A DNA stretch of 64,000 bases from Nemania diffusa (Eukaryota > Ascomycota > Sordariomycetes > Xylariales > Xylariaceae), in assembly GCA_038501195.1 (NCBI GenBank), contig JBBPUQ010000008.1, positions 1,282,001 through 1,346,000 of the forward strand, written 5' to 3'. The position numbers were made by a program, and so were the translations under genes. Below the pieces are notes generated by a model. The model was not told where the DNA came from. It made no database searches and worked only from the letters and a program-made list of their open reading frames with translations. Below, piece by piece: positions 23,616-35,965 of this stretch; position 1 is the first letter of the stretch; each line of letters starts with the position of its first letter.

Positions 23616-26600
23616 ATGTCTTCAGACTCACAATCGAGCGAGGAGTATGGGGAAGAGTATTTGCAGTACCAAAATAGATACTGGAGGAACTACCGGAGGT
23701 TTGGAAATTATGAATACCAAGATGAGAGTGTTCCTACGGAGCTCCCGAATCCTGAACCTTTGCTCTTCTTTGAAAATATCCCGTGGACGCCAGCACCTTA
23801 CCAACTCCCTTTTGATAGTTTCAAGAGTACGCCTGATCCGGACGTCGATGAAGGGCAGTATCTTCGATGGGAGCAGGTTCATCAGCAGTATAACGAGATG
23901 AGGACACTTTTTGGGCAGCCACGCTACACCGCACAGAAGCTTCTAGGCGCTGGAGGTAACGGATTAGCTGCCCACTTTCAAGACCACGGGCCCGAAAATA
24001 CTAATGTTCCTGGGGGAGATATTGTTGTCAAGGGTGCTGTAAATCCCCGTCAGCAAACTATGATTGATAAGGAAAAGAAAATGTTAAGGGTGAGTTGCTT
24101 GATCAGTAGGGATCAAATGACTAGCTAACAAGCCTTGAAATACACTAGAAAGTCAAAGGTTCCGCCCACTGTGTCCAAATAATTGATCCCCAAGATGTTG
24201 GACAGCCAGAGGAGGAAGAATTCCCCGTACCCCTCGACCCGCACGATTCGAGTACAGATGGCGACTCGAGCGGGAATGAGAGTTTGACTGCAGCACAGAT
24301 CAAAAGGAGATACCCGGCTCGAAAGAGGAGGACTCGTGGGAATGAATATTGGGAGGCGAAAAGGCGGAGAAAGGCGGAAAGAACGATAGAGATAGCAGAA
24401 AGAAGAAAGGAGCGGGACGAGAATGGAGCGAGAAATAATTACATCATTATGGAGTATCTGCAGCATGGCAGTCTCTCAACACTGATATATAAACTTAGGA
24501 AATGTAAGCCCAAGGATGACAGACTACTCAAGATACCGAACCGAGTACTCTGGGGATTTTGGCTTTGCTGTAAGTGTCCAAAAGTCTTCAACAAGGCATG
24601 AGGTGGCAGTTGATCTTACCTGACAACAGTAATTAGAGCGTGTATAGCACTAGAGTATCCTCCCCGGAAGTTTCACCCCCTGCGCAGGAGGCCCGTGCTC
24701 GAGATATTCGGAACTGAAGGCGATATGCTCTACTGGCAAGCTCTAGGCGCCAAGACTTTCCGCGATCTCAAAGCTTGGGGGACAAAGTTCTACGGCCCAA
24801 AGGAGAATCCAAGGATTTTTGCACGAAGGGAGGCTCAATTTGAGCAGCTTGAGGGCGATCTTATTGAGAACCTCCCAAAACCCAAATTCAAACAGGAAAG
24901 AAGGCAAAATTTGATACACGGGGATCTTGATCCAAGTAACAGTCTGTTTATCTACCGCACATTATTGAATAACAAGAGCTGACAGCATTGGAGTTTTCAT
25001 CAATGGGTTCGAACTTGACGAACCAGCTATAAAGCAGTGGGAAGAAGATATACGAGCCGGCAGTCCAACCCAAGAAGGTCTCGTTAATACAAACAGCGAA
25101 GAAGCGACGACGTCGGGATCGAAGAGCCTTGCGTATACAGGAAAGCGACCAGATAGGTTTAGCCATGAGCATGAGCTCGTGCCAAGATTAAAAGTGAGAC
25201 TTCTATGAAACGTCGATAGCTCGCAAATACAATGGCTAACAATATGGACCAACAGATCGGGGATTTCGGTTTAGCAGAGTGCATTAAACGAGAGAAGAGG
25301 AAGTGCGTGTTATTATATCTAGTCTTGTCGTATTACTGCTTACTCTGAATATTAGTGTATACTATCATAAGAGACGATTTAATGGAAAACTTGGAGAGCA
25401 TCCCCCGGTAAGTATCAGATGGCTTTGAGGATCTCAGCAGGGTATCTGATAAGTTTCTTTAGGAATACTTCGGTCCTGAGTGGGAAAAAATTGAAGTAGA
25501 CCGAGATGGGGATCAACTCGCGAACTCAAGGACTTGCGGATATTACAGCAACAAGACGAATATTTGGAGTATAGCAATGGTATGTGTCAAGTCAACAACA
25601 GGCGTATTTCTTCATTGTTACTAGGAATAGACGTTAGAGTGCCGGTTTACTAGAACCCTACAGTCAATTCAGTGCATTTCAAAATAATTCTTTACTAATA
25701 CACGCTAGTCAATGTGGGAGGTTATTACCAAATTGGAACCACCTGCACCACCGATCCCCCAGCCCCCTTACGAGGAAGTTGACAATTATCTTCCGTACAA
25801 CGACTTGGGGCAGACTAATCTAGACGATATATTTCAAGATCCCAGATATGCCGATTTCAAAGTTTCCTACTGCCCTTTTCTTATGGATCCAAGAGAACAT
25901 GGCTACGATTGGGTTGATATAACGCTGAGAAATACCATTTTCAGATGCTGTAAGTAGTCATCAGTATAGTCTCCTATATCTTCGTTCTATTTATGCGTTA
26001 GTTATACAAGAACTATATCAGCGACGGAACAGTGACTAGGAAGACACGAACAATATGAACCTTAGCTAATGTATTTCCTGATAGTGTATCATAATCCTGA
26101 CGATAGGCCCTCTTTGGAGGCGCTACTGAAAGAGGCCGAGGCACACCTAAAAGTTGATTTCCCAGGAGAAACTGATACATATATTCGGAAATGGGTACAG
26201 CATTGGTTTCTTGATGCTTTAGCCACTCCATCTTCACCTCCTCCTTCGCCTTATGAGCCGCCTTATGAGCCGCCTCATGACCCGCCTCATGACCCACCTT
26301 CTGGATCTTCTGTCCCTGGCCCACCCAGCACAGCCGCAGGCAACAAAGCAGAAATAGACGGTCCTATTCATCTTGAACTAATGACTCAGTTCAACGCAGA
26401 TTTTCCACATGGCTGGGATAGGGTCCCTACAAGTGGGAGTGGGCTTCAATGCGGTCTAAGAGCACTTGCATACAGCATAGAGCACCAACTTGGATTGAAC
26501 CCCATAATCAATGGGGCCCAAAGGAATTTGGATCACATCCCAAATTTAACTGAGCTCACAGCCATATTCCAGGAGCTAAGAGCTCAAGAGTATTATCAAG

Positions 26601-27348
26601 ACCTCGTAACCGCTGAGGAATCTTTATTCGAGGAGAGTCATTTCACTGCAGACCAAATTGGGATGATTCTCGTTGAATGGGGCCGAAGAGTTGATATCAA
26701 GTAAGTTTCTACTACTGTCCTAAGACATATGCTTTTAAACTAGGATAATTTTTCTTTCCTATTCCACTACTGTTATATTCGAGCACGCCGTATGGACTTC
26801 TCTAATTCCCTATTGTCTATTACAGCTTACTTATAGGGTGCAGATTGGCCGGCGGCCGAGTGTACCTTGTATCACAACCTTCAGCGACTGAAAACAGCAG
26901 GTACATCTGGATCTACAACGACAATGCCGAAGGTATTGTAAAGCCAAAAGGTACTGCAAAGCCAAAGGACAAAGAAGATGACGAAGAAAAAGACAAAATA
27001 ACTGTGCTAAGCCATTGGGAGGGAATAAAACCAAAACCAAGGCCGCCCCCCGACGACCCGGATGATCTCCCAGATTACTCAGATTCAGATGCCTTGGACC
27101 CAGGTGCCTTGGATCCAGGTGCCTTGGATCCAGGTGCCTTGGATCCAGGTGCCTTGGATCCAGGTGCTTTGGACCCAGGTGCTTTACCACCAAGCGCCCC
27201 AGACCCAGACGACCCAAACCCCGAGGCCCCAGAACCAGGTGCCCCAGATCCAGATGACTCAAATCCTGAGGCCTCAGAGTCAGGTGCTTCATATTTATTC
27301 AAGGTCCTCAGATCCAGGATCATTAAAGTTCTAGTTCATGGTAACTAG
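23616..27348 (+). CDS. kinase-like domain fused to a putative cysteine-protease-like C-terminal domain
   Basis: Ten exons (23616-24089, 24149-24569, 24630-24941, 24994-25193, 25256-25302, 25356-25407, 25463-25579, 25709-25949, 26085-26700, 26826-27348) join in frame to 1000 residues. Residues about 105-600 are kinase-like: Gly loop LLGAGGNG (108-115), IVVK lysine (about 138), hinge YIIMEYLQHGS, catalytic loop HGDLDPSNIFI (from about 395), DFG (472-474), EYFGPEW and NIWSIAM. HGDLDPSN replaces HRDLKxxN, so the usual catalytic Lys is absent. A basic insert (KRRYPARKRRTR) sits between lysine and hinge. The C-terminal part has GSGLQCGLRAL (Cys about 744), IWIYND and LSHWEGI (His about 890), the Cys...His order of OTU- or papain-fold hydrolases. 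Then come ALDPG repeats. Protease assignment is inference. Confidence 0.75.
27091..27180 (+). repeat. 15-bp coding minisatellite, 6 copies
   Basis: Six head-to-tail copies of GCCTTGGATCCAGGT with synonymous variants encode (ALDPG)6 in the last exon of the kinase-fusion gene. The flanking D/P-rich sequence is a decayed continuation of the same unit. Confidence 0.92.
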
Positions 27349-28197
27349 AGCAACCGATTTCTAATTAGATTAACTGCCATCAGGGACAATATAAATTTGA
27401 TCTTCATATATGAAAACCTAACGCCCGAGCAACAGATCATTCTAAGTTAGAGCTCGAGAGCTTGTTATCATGGTGTAAAAAGCGTAACCGATCATATGGC
27501 TAAATTATTTGTCTATATTTTACAACAGAAAGACGATGACTTATTCATTCAAATCAAAGTGCCCTGCCCTAGCTATACGCCTTGTTCCCCACACCCTAGT
27601 CTTCCAAATCTCATATTATCATAATCAACGATATGATAGATGTCCGCCGCAAATGCTACCATCAAGGCATTGAAGTTAAAAGCGTTAGGCTTCAACGACC
27701 CTGTTGAAGGGCTGCATAGATAGCCCATCTAGATATGCTCGTGTTTGAATCATATTAATATTTTAAGATCTAAAATGTCAGGTCCTTAGGACAGATGTGG
27801 CTCGATGATTCCATTTCCACCATGAGCGAAGCTGCCTAGACCGATCCAGGTACCATCGCCCGTTGCTACGGGCTATCTGCTGCCAAGATGCTACGGGAAT
27901 GCAGTTCGACCTACCTAAAGTGGATGGTACAACAATTCGTCTTATCCGGGGGCCAGCTCCAGTTGCCCAATCTAGCTCGGTCGCCAAGCGGATGGAACGT
28001 CAAACAGATAAACCCTGGTCCCAGCCGGTGGCCATTGACATCTGGGTCTAACTGCCGTACGGGTGCCAATAAACCTATAAAAAGTCGTGCATCGGCCACG
28101 ATAATATAGCCGTTCCTCACCACCATCTTCTCTCCCCCCAGGATAACACCTAGTTCCTTCACATCCCTTATCCGTCCTTTTCCATAGCTCGGCGACG
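27349..28197. other. intergenic region with carboxypeptidase promoter
   Basis: No gene is supported. The distal part is AT-rich; the last 200 bp contain a CCAAT and TATA arrangement listed separately. Confidence 0.55.
28066..28084 (+). promoter_or_regulatory. CCAAT-TATA core promoter of the carboxypeptidase gene
   Basis: A CCAAT pentamer at about 28066-28070 is followed closely by CTATAAAAAG at 28075-28084, about 115 bp upstream of the ATG, with a pyrimidine-rich leader between. Position and sequence fit a fungal core promoter. Confidence 0.55.
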
Positions 28198-29630
28198 ATG
28201 AAGCTCCTCTATGCAGGCAACCTTCTTCTGCTAGCAGGGCTTGGAAGCTCATGCCTGCTCCCCGAGGAGCGCGCTGGTGGCTCCATCCGCAGGCCACTTA
28301 GCCGCCGCCAGACTAGCACCGGGAAGGCAATTGGGAAGGGAGACCGTTTCAGTGCTGGCAGCCTGTTTCCGCGTGGTATCGGTAGCGGTAATGCGACCGA
28401 TATGAGCACCATCTTGGCGGTGAGCGAGGTCACTACAGGTCTGCAGGGATTGGTGAAGGAGTACGGAATCTCAACCTTTACCACACCTTATAAGACCTTC
28501 GAAGGTCGGAGCATACAAGGTGCCAAGGTTGGCGGCTCTGGTCAGTACTACGTGTACCTGAATGGCGGCATCCATGCACGCGAGAGGGGTTCCCACGACA
28601 GTGTTCTGTATTTCATCTCAGATCTTTTATACGCCCAGAAGCACGGCACAGGTCTGACCTATGGCAAGAAAACATATACGAATGCCGATGTGACCAAGGT
28701 TCTGAGCGCGGGCATCATCGCCGTGCCCTTGAGTAACCCGGACGGTACCAATTATGATCAGACCAGCAACAGCTGCTGGCGCAAGAACCGCAACACGAAA
28801 AGCGCCAGCACTCGAGATACCAGCACTATCGGCGTTGATCTCAACCGCAACTTCGACTTCGCATGGGACCTGAAGAAGTGGGCGTCAAGTGTGGCCAGCG
28901 AAGTGGCCTCTTCCAGTCCCTCGTCCGAGGTATTCCAAGGGACCGCAGCCTTCTCGGAGCCGGAAACGCAGAACATGAAGTATGTCCTGGATACCTACAC
29001 CAGCATCAGATGGTTCGTCGACCTCCACTCGTACGCCGGCGACATCCTGTACAGCTGGGGCAGCGACACGGACCAAACCACGCAGACGTACAAGAACTTC
29101 CTGAACTCGACATACGACAGCATCCGTGGCATCACCAGCGACTCGGTGACTACTAAGTACGGCGAGTACATCTCCGCGGCGGACCTCAGCGCCGTGCAGA
29201 CCGTGGGGACTCGCATCGGCACCGCCATGAGCACCGCCGCGGGCCGCAAGCACACTGTCATGCAGTCTGCCTACCTATACCCCACGTCCGGGGCCAGCGA
29301 CGACTACGCTTTCTCTCGCCACATCGCCGACCCTACTAAGAACAAGGTCTATGCTTACACTATCGAGTTCGGCTTCGGAAACAACGCCGCGTCGTGCCCC
29401 TTCTACCCCACGGACGCTCAGTACACGAGCAACTTGCAGGAGACTAATGCAGGCTTTAGTAAGTTAATAGCGATGCAATGCTTTCCCCCAATAGTCCTAG
29501 CGAAATGATGCGCTTGCGTTGTTCCGTCGCTTCGACATGCCCTCTCTTCGGTTCATATGTTGAATTCTTCACTAACAAGGTATTTGCAGTGGATTTCATA
29601 CTCGGGGCGATTGACGTTGGTCTTCAGTAA
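28198..29630 (+). CDS. secreted zinc carboxypeptidase (M14 family)
   Basis: Extracellular metallocarboxypeptidase removing C-terminal residues from peptides. Two exons, 28198-29458 and 29590-29630, give 433 residues. Splicing replaces an intronic tail with MDFILGAIDVGLQ, the family's usual C terminus. Signal peptide about 1-19 (LLYAGNLLLLAGLGSSC), then a short basic propeptide-like stretch with RRPLSRRQ. Catalytic elements: GGIHARE (zinc His and Glu, about 124-130), PLSNPDGTNY, WRKNRN, DLNRNFDFAW, VDLHSYAGDILYSWG (third zinc ligand) and YTIEFGFG (catalytic Glu). All active-site residues are present. Compared with A-type enzymes the N-terminal prodomain is short. Preceded by a clear CCAAT-TATA promoter. 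The 131-nt intron ends TATTTGCAG. Confidence 0.94.
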
Positions 29631-30839
29631 AGGGCTCTCCAATACTCAAGAGACTAGTAGAAAATATTAAATACCTTGCCAAATACTCAATACCTGCACT
29701 GAAGTACAGGGGTCTCTATGCCTCTGTTCCGCTTCATTATGACTCTCACGATGCCTTCCTCTTCTCCTGTAGCTCTGTGGGGTAGTCCGCGATGGAAGTC
29801 GCTAATATAGCTCACAATGACACATACGAGAGATATGTCGCGATCTTCTTATCTTTTAGAGAAATGCGACACTAGCGAACAAGTTGCCGTATCTCATTAG
29901 CCTAGCTGTTTGAAAATCTGGTTTAGGGCTACCTAGAAGTCGATAGATGTGGAGTCTATGTAAACCTCCTCCCTAATTAGTACGATCTAGCTAGACCATA
30001 GGGTCCATGGCAACCCTGGTGCGCGAGAATCTTAGAAATCACGTGCTGGGGACTTTGGAATATAGGTAATATCAAATAATTACATATCACATATTGACAT
30101 ATGCTAATCTATGGTTACCGCCCTGTAGTAACATATTACCCTATACGAAGCGCTTCATCTTGCATAAATGGCGTGTGTGACATCCTAGGTAATAGTGCTC
30201 TAAGTGCTCACTTAGATGTTCGTCGCGCTTTCTATTTGATGTGAGTGATGAGTCTTATATGTGTCTCCGCGTTCTATTGAGCTCACTTTGAGAAATGAAT
30301 CTTCATTTTATGAGTTCATACGACTAGACCATATATGCCATCCCTTCCATGAATAAGAATAATCTAATCAATTGCTATGCCATATACTAGCTAAGACGTC
30401 TTTCTTGGCATCGTAAAAACCTGAGTATTATTCAGTAGGGAAGAGACACAAATACGTGGTGTCTCACTGTGCTTCTGGCATTCCAATGCTTTCAACTTCC
30501 AATTTCTTTCAAGGGAGGGCGCGAGTGAATAACACAGGTGTGGTAACCCCAATCCGTCTTAAAGGTGGCCGGATGCGGACAAAGGATGCTAGCCATGAGG
30601 ACATGTCTTTAGCCCTTGCTAATCGTGATCTGGTCATTTTTTTTGCTTGGTCAACTAGGTACATACATGCTCTTTTCGTTCAAGAGAGGATTTGTCTCTG
30701 AGTCCATCAATTAAAATGTTTATGCTAAGTTTTAAGCGAAACGGGGGTTTATTTTAGAATCATTAGTCTAAGAAACTAGGAATGTCCTCATCATAAGACA
30801 TCGAGGCCTCTGCATACATGTCTTTATGAACTTAACAGT
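29631..30839. other. intergenic region
   Basis: No gene seen between the carboxypeptidase and the P450 stop; open frames are short and without coding features. Confidence 0.6.
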
Positions 30840-32805
30840 CTAAATGTGCACGCGCATTCTTTCGAGGACCTTGCTATCACTTTCCTCCCACGGATATGTG
30901 TTCTCAATTGACTTGACGAGTTCTTCATGTCGAGGAGACCTAGGTTTGATGACGCAATCAAACGGCGGAACGCGCGAGACGACGCCGGGTCCAAAGTTAA
31001 GCATAGGGTCAGACTTCGCTTTCTTCGTTACGTTGAAACCGGCCAGGGTCTGCGCGATTGTGAGGAATAAAGTATTCTGAGCGAGGATGCGCCCTGGACA
31101 GGCTCGACGCCCAAAACCAAACACAAATTTCAGGGGGTCTGGTTCAGCATCTTTTCCGAGGAATCGCTCTGGCCTGAACGCCATAGGGTTCTTATAAGTG
31201 TCTGGATCATGAGTGAAATGCCTAGCGTATTGTCAGACTTAGTGAAAATAATAATGCACACAGACAGAAACTTACCAGATATTTACTAGAAGCATCGAGC
31301 CTTTTGGTATGAAGTAGCCCTCGCAGATATCATCTTCGGTGCTTGTATGTGGGAGGCCCATTGGGGCTGCGGGGTGCCAACGAAATATTTCTGTTGTTAG
31401 AGCTGCCACGTAAGGCATCTGTTCACGATCTGCAATTGTTGGTAGCCTCATATGATCTCCGATAACCCTATCAATCTCTTCTTGGGCGGATCGCTGGACT
31501 TCTGGGTTGAGGACCATCATCAAGAAGAAGCACATTATCTCTGTCACGGTCTTCGGTGCCATTAGAAAGTCAGTTGTGCTCCAATAACGCGGTCGATACC
31601 GAGTTCCTTCTGAGAAGTAAACGTCTAAGTACTACTTACCGTATCTGCTCCCGCCGTATAAAGAGATCCAGCCGCCCATTTCTTCGCGTACTCATCTTCG
31701 GGACTATTTTCGTCTTCTAATAGTTGGGACAAGAACGACGATTTATTGGTGCCCTGGGCCATTTGGTACTTGACAAAGGCAAAAGGTTTCTCCGTGACGT
31801 CCAGGAGCTCACGTTCCCACTGCCGGGCAAGTTTCTTGAAGCCAGTTCCGGGAATCCAATCAGGTAGATCTCTCACTATAAAAGTTCAGATATCATCCAG
31901 TTGTCAACGTTCTTATATAGGGGTACCTACAGAATGGGAAGGTATCCACAAGATATGTTCCTGGGACAGCCGCGCGGCCAAACTTGGCCATCACGTCGGT
32001 GGACATATCGATCAAAGGATCATTCTTATGGGATTCTGCTGTATATCCATAGGCGATTTTCAAAGTCACAGACCCTACTTCCCTATAGGGCATTGAGTAG
32101 TTCAGTAATGGAATTCAGTGACTTGGAATGATGAGACGAACGTTTTAACATGATCAACCAAATTTTCTGGGCTCTCGAGAAGGTGAAGCAGAAAATGCCC
32201 TACTTCAGCTTCCTGTAATACATTAAACTGGCTGGCAACTGAGTTGGTACCGATGATTTGCTGCACAATCTTCCGCTGAGCTCGGAAGAGATTGTTATGG
32301 GGTACTAAACCTAGGGAATTTGCCCAGCCCATCCTAACGATGTAATTAACAATTTGAAACTAAAATTCATTTCAATTACGCATACATTTCCCCTGCAAAA
32401 ATCTGTCGCGGTCTAGAAGAGAATTTGGATGATCGCTTATCGCAGAGCTCGATTGCAAGCCGTGCATCGTTGACTAATATGACAGGCTGACCCATGATAG
32501 TTACAGAGCTAATCGGGCCTACGGATAGTAGCCCTCATCATCAGTATGAATCTTAACGATATATCCCTAGAAAGGGGTTCGATTTGAGCGTTACCGTAGA
32601 GCGCCTTGTGTTTGAGCCAGTGCTGGGCAGCCAGCGTGTCAGATGAGGGGAAATCATTAACATTCCCTATAAGAGGGAAGCCTCTCGGGCCCGGTGGAAG
32701 TGGGGGACGGTCGGCATTCGTCAATAGAGTGCGACCCCAAGTGAGGAGATATAAGATGGTGATACCAATACACAAAACACCAACGAGTGATGCAATAGCA
32801 GCCAT
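30840..32805 (-). CDS. cytochrome P450 monooxygenase
   Basis: ER-anchored haem-thiolate monooxygenase, general architecture similar to O-methylsterigmatocystin oxidoreductase-type (CYP64-like) fungal P450s. Seven exons: 32595-32805, 32386-32518, 32142-32333, 31931-32082, 31640-31875, 31276-31550 and 30840-31221. Phases agree throughout, giving 526 residues. N-terminal membrane anchor (about 2-25), then PPLPPGPRGFPLIGN. I-helix AGADTT (about 304-309) is rebuilt across the fifth intron; EIFRWHP (ExxR), FRPERFL and FGFGRRACPGR with the haem Cys at about residue 441 follow. No frame lesion, so it should be functional. Substrate unknown. The gene stands alone between unrelated genes, about 13 kb from the PKS. 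Confidence 0.93.
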
Positions 32806-33860
32806 TATGAAGAGAGTGTTCTTGTTTGGCACGCGTCCGTTGTGGGCAAGGTAACATCAAACATGTGAGGGGAAGCGTCATGTCGATTAGGCTTCTCGAG
32901 GGAGGGCTGACGGCAGTATTTAACGAAATCATGTACGGAATTGATTCTGATGATGACGAAGGATCACACTACGCAAGGAGGTGTCGCATAAGAGAAGTTC
33001 TATGCAGCTGTTCTATGCTTGTGGAGTCTCCCCGGGCGTAGGTCTCCTATCCGGTAGGAGCTGTGTATTATCCCTAGATAGAGCAGGGTATTCATTGATT
33101 TAGGTGTGAGTTACTGGTAAAGGTGTGCATCGAGAGAGCGCGCCTCAATATATCATTTGTTCTTGCGGTGTATCCTTGCGACATAAAAGATCAAAGCTTC
33201 GCTCTTACAGTAGTCCTGAGGAGACAATTCTATTTGAATAATGTAAAGCATGTAACCGTCCAAAAAAGGTTCCTTAATACAACCATAATCATGCAGGGTG
33301 CACGCATCATCTCCCCCGTTTCTGTACATTTCGGCACCGATCAATCCTTCTAAAAGTACGATGCTAGGACTCACAGTGCCAAGGATCAGCTGAGCAAATG
33401 ATGTTCGATTGTACTGCAGTAAGGGGGCATAGACCCTGTATTAATAGGCGGACGTTGCATCAGCTCGAAGCACGGTGGCAAGCACCAACGAGTAAATGAA
33501 CAGCAAAAGGGTAAGGAGAATGAATGAAAAATAGCCTATTAGGATCGTTCTTGTAGATACCTGTAAGGGTGGTCTCTGTACTATTATATTCGCAACGCAG
33601 ATAGTAATGTACCCGTGCTTGTAAAGGACGCGCATTGGCGGTGAAGTAATATGATGGAGGTGCAAGGTGTGATGCTGCAGTTTCTATGAGATACGTCAAT
33701 TAGGTTACCTAGTCAACACGCCTCCTCATTTAACTGTATTTTCTCAATTCAAGTTATAATTAGTTTATAGTAAACGTCGTTACTAAATCAGCAATGATTA
33801 GGCAACCGAGGGCGATCTTGTCAATTCATTATATTGCCACATCAACTTGCTCAGTGTTCA
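32806..33860. other. intergenic region
   Basis: No gene is supported. It holds the P450 promoter side and the 3' flank of the receptor gene at 33861. Confidence 0.6.
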
Positions 33861-35024
33861 TCAAATCGTATACCCCCCTCCACTCTCCAACACCTCCGTA
33901 TAATCTCTCAGATTGTTTTTTGCTTTACTATTTGTAGGTCTCGTGAGGGAGACGGTGTCGTCGTCCTTTGCTGAATCAGCCCGAAAATAACTGCCCGACG
34001 CAGCATTGGGGTTGCGTTCTTGCAGCTCGAAGCTTCTTGACCGATCGCTGCTTCCCAATCCCATTGCAGAGGCCCATCGCATCATCAAGGGCCGCAATAC
34101 CGGGAGACAGGCGCTGATGACAATGACCCCTGGCTCAGCGACCGTCCAGGATAGTAGCTGGACATCGGTGAACGTGGGATCGGTAAGGGCATTGTATCTG
34201 ATGAAAAGAGCGAAGCGAATAATTGAGGCAACGGCACCACTGTGTGGATATTAGATATTTGACCGTTCTCAGAGTTCGAGCATGCTTACATAGAGCCGAC
34301 TAAGAAGACAGCGCTGAGCGCTATCTTGCGGCGAGTCTTAAGCTGGAGCTTCCAGACGACAGGGAGAGGTAGAATTAGCATTGCTAAGTCGTGAACAGCA
34401 CTGAGAGCTGAGATGGCGCGAAAGTACACTACTTGATTAATACAGGTGCCTTCGAGTGAGTGGTCCCATTGAAAAGCAATTGGCTTGCATTGGAAGATAG
34501 TGAGGAGTAGCTCTGTCGCACTCCACACCCAAATATAAGCAATCAAGACGTATGAGGCGTAGCATAACCAACGAACACTGTGGAAGATGCGTAGTATGAG
34601 AAGAAGGATTGATGTCTTAGCAAAGGGTAGCGTTAAGCTATGTAGGATCTGTGTTATGAACAACGTCTGGCCGCGCGGTATTATTGCTTGGGGCTCGAAT
34701 TGGGTCAGATACGCGAAGTGTCGGCCCTCGCCGCCCTTTATGACACCTAATGCCTGAATGAGCAAAGACGTAGAGTAATGTGAGCGCCGGAGACTCACTG
34801 GTAATGGCATTGGCGCAAAGGCCCAGCATTAGCACATAGGCGGGAGCTAAGATCCAGTCTTCGAGATTGGCACGCCTGCGATCGAGCCGAAGTGCTGCGA
34901 ATCGTAAACCAAAGAAGATGGTACACAATACGGCAAAGAGGATAGCAACAGCAATGATGCGGTCTCCTTGATCAACAAGAAGATTGGCATCTATAGAGGA
35001 ATCTTCGGCTCTATTACTAGACAT
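33861..35024 (-). CDS. Pth11-like integral membrane receptor (fungal rhodopsin-type domain)
   Basis: A second seven-helix Pth11-like protein, 353 residues from three exons: 34799-35024, 34290-34746 and 33861-34239. Helices include IIAVAILFAVLCTIFFGLRF, APAYVLMLGLCANAI, SILLLILRIF, ASYVLIAYIWVWSATELLLT, VHDLAMLILPLPVVW and IVISACLPVLRPL. Family marks: LEDWIL after helix 1, GGEGRH, CKPIAFQWD and CINQ in the loop, LPLPVVWKLQLKTRRKIALSAVF. The C-terminal tail (about 90 residues) is Ser/Arg/Asp-rich. It is not close in sequence to the other receptor in this window, so the two are not a recent tandem pair. Confidence 0.88.
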
Positions 35025-35965
35025 TTTATCCTTCGTTCATACGCATAGTCTGTTGTTGTACCGGAGGCAAGATGGGACCTGGTCTTGCTCTTATAAGCAG
35101 CTCGGGGAAATCGTCAGACTCGAGAGATATTTAGTGGCTGAAGTAGAGTTAGGTAGGGTATAATAGAAACGGGGGGTACGGGCGGCCAAACACTTGAGGT
35201 CGATACACGATCCACGGGAAGGATTAGGGTTGCTAGGAGAGTTCGATCATCTCAAAGAAACTGATATGATTATTGAATGGCTCCCGCATGCTGAAGTAGC
35301 GAAAGCTGCATCGCAGCCCCTGTAATCCGTTGGAGGATTTCCGTAAGCCATAAGCAATGGGTATGCATTGGGATGCACTATCTGTGTCATCTCGGCATCT
35401 ATCGCCAATTAGATCCACGGACCGAGTGGAATATATTAATCTATGTATGTAATAGGAATAGATTTCTAGGACATTTTTCAGAGGCGCATAGTTGTCGAGC
35501 ACCAGAATCGGAAGTCTAAAATAACTTCTTATAGCGGTAGAAGAAAAAGACTATTTATTATATTAAAGTTTTTAGCAAAGTATTTCGCATCAAGATTTAC
35601 CCCACCATCAATTGTTCATGTATTATATACATTCTAATAGAGCACAGTCAAGTATACACGACATCTTAAACTCTGATGTCTATTGATGATGTAGTTACTT
35701 CTATAAAGATCCAGCACAGATCTATGAAGCTAAGCCGAATAAATATAGGCCGCCAGGCATGAGCGGTCTACCCACACAGTCAGATAATGCGCGGGGCATC
35801 TGGATAGGTACCTAACCCACTAAGTAATACTCGACTCTTGGCATCTAGATAGTTTAGAATTCGCATTTGTATTCCTGGCCTTAGTTATGTACTACCTATC
35901 CAGAGGTCGTTGAGTTTCTTGCTACTCCGAGCGCAAAAAAGCAAATATAGAAGGGTTAATATTTC
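35025..35965. other. intergenic region
   Basis: No gene accepted. A minus-strand open frame at 35233-35502 was looked at and left out. AT-rich DNA predominates. Confidence 0.55.

Noticed and set aside
26831..27323. Minus-strand frames rich in HLDPR/GSKAP
   Set aside because: Produced by the ALDPG minisatellite read backwards.
35233..35502. 89-residue minus-strand frame
   Set aside because: No start context, no splice partners and no recognisable domain; lies in AT-rich intergenic DNA.
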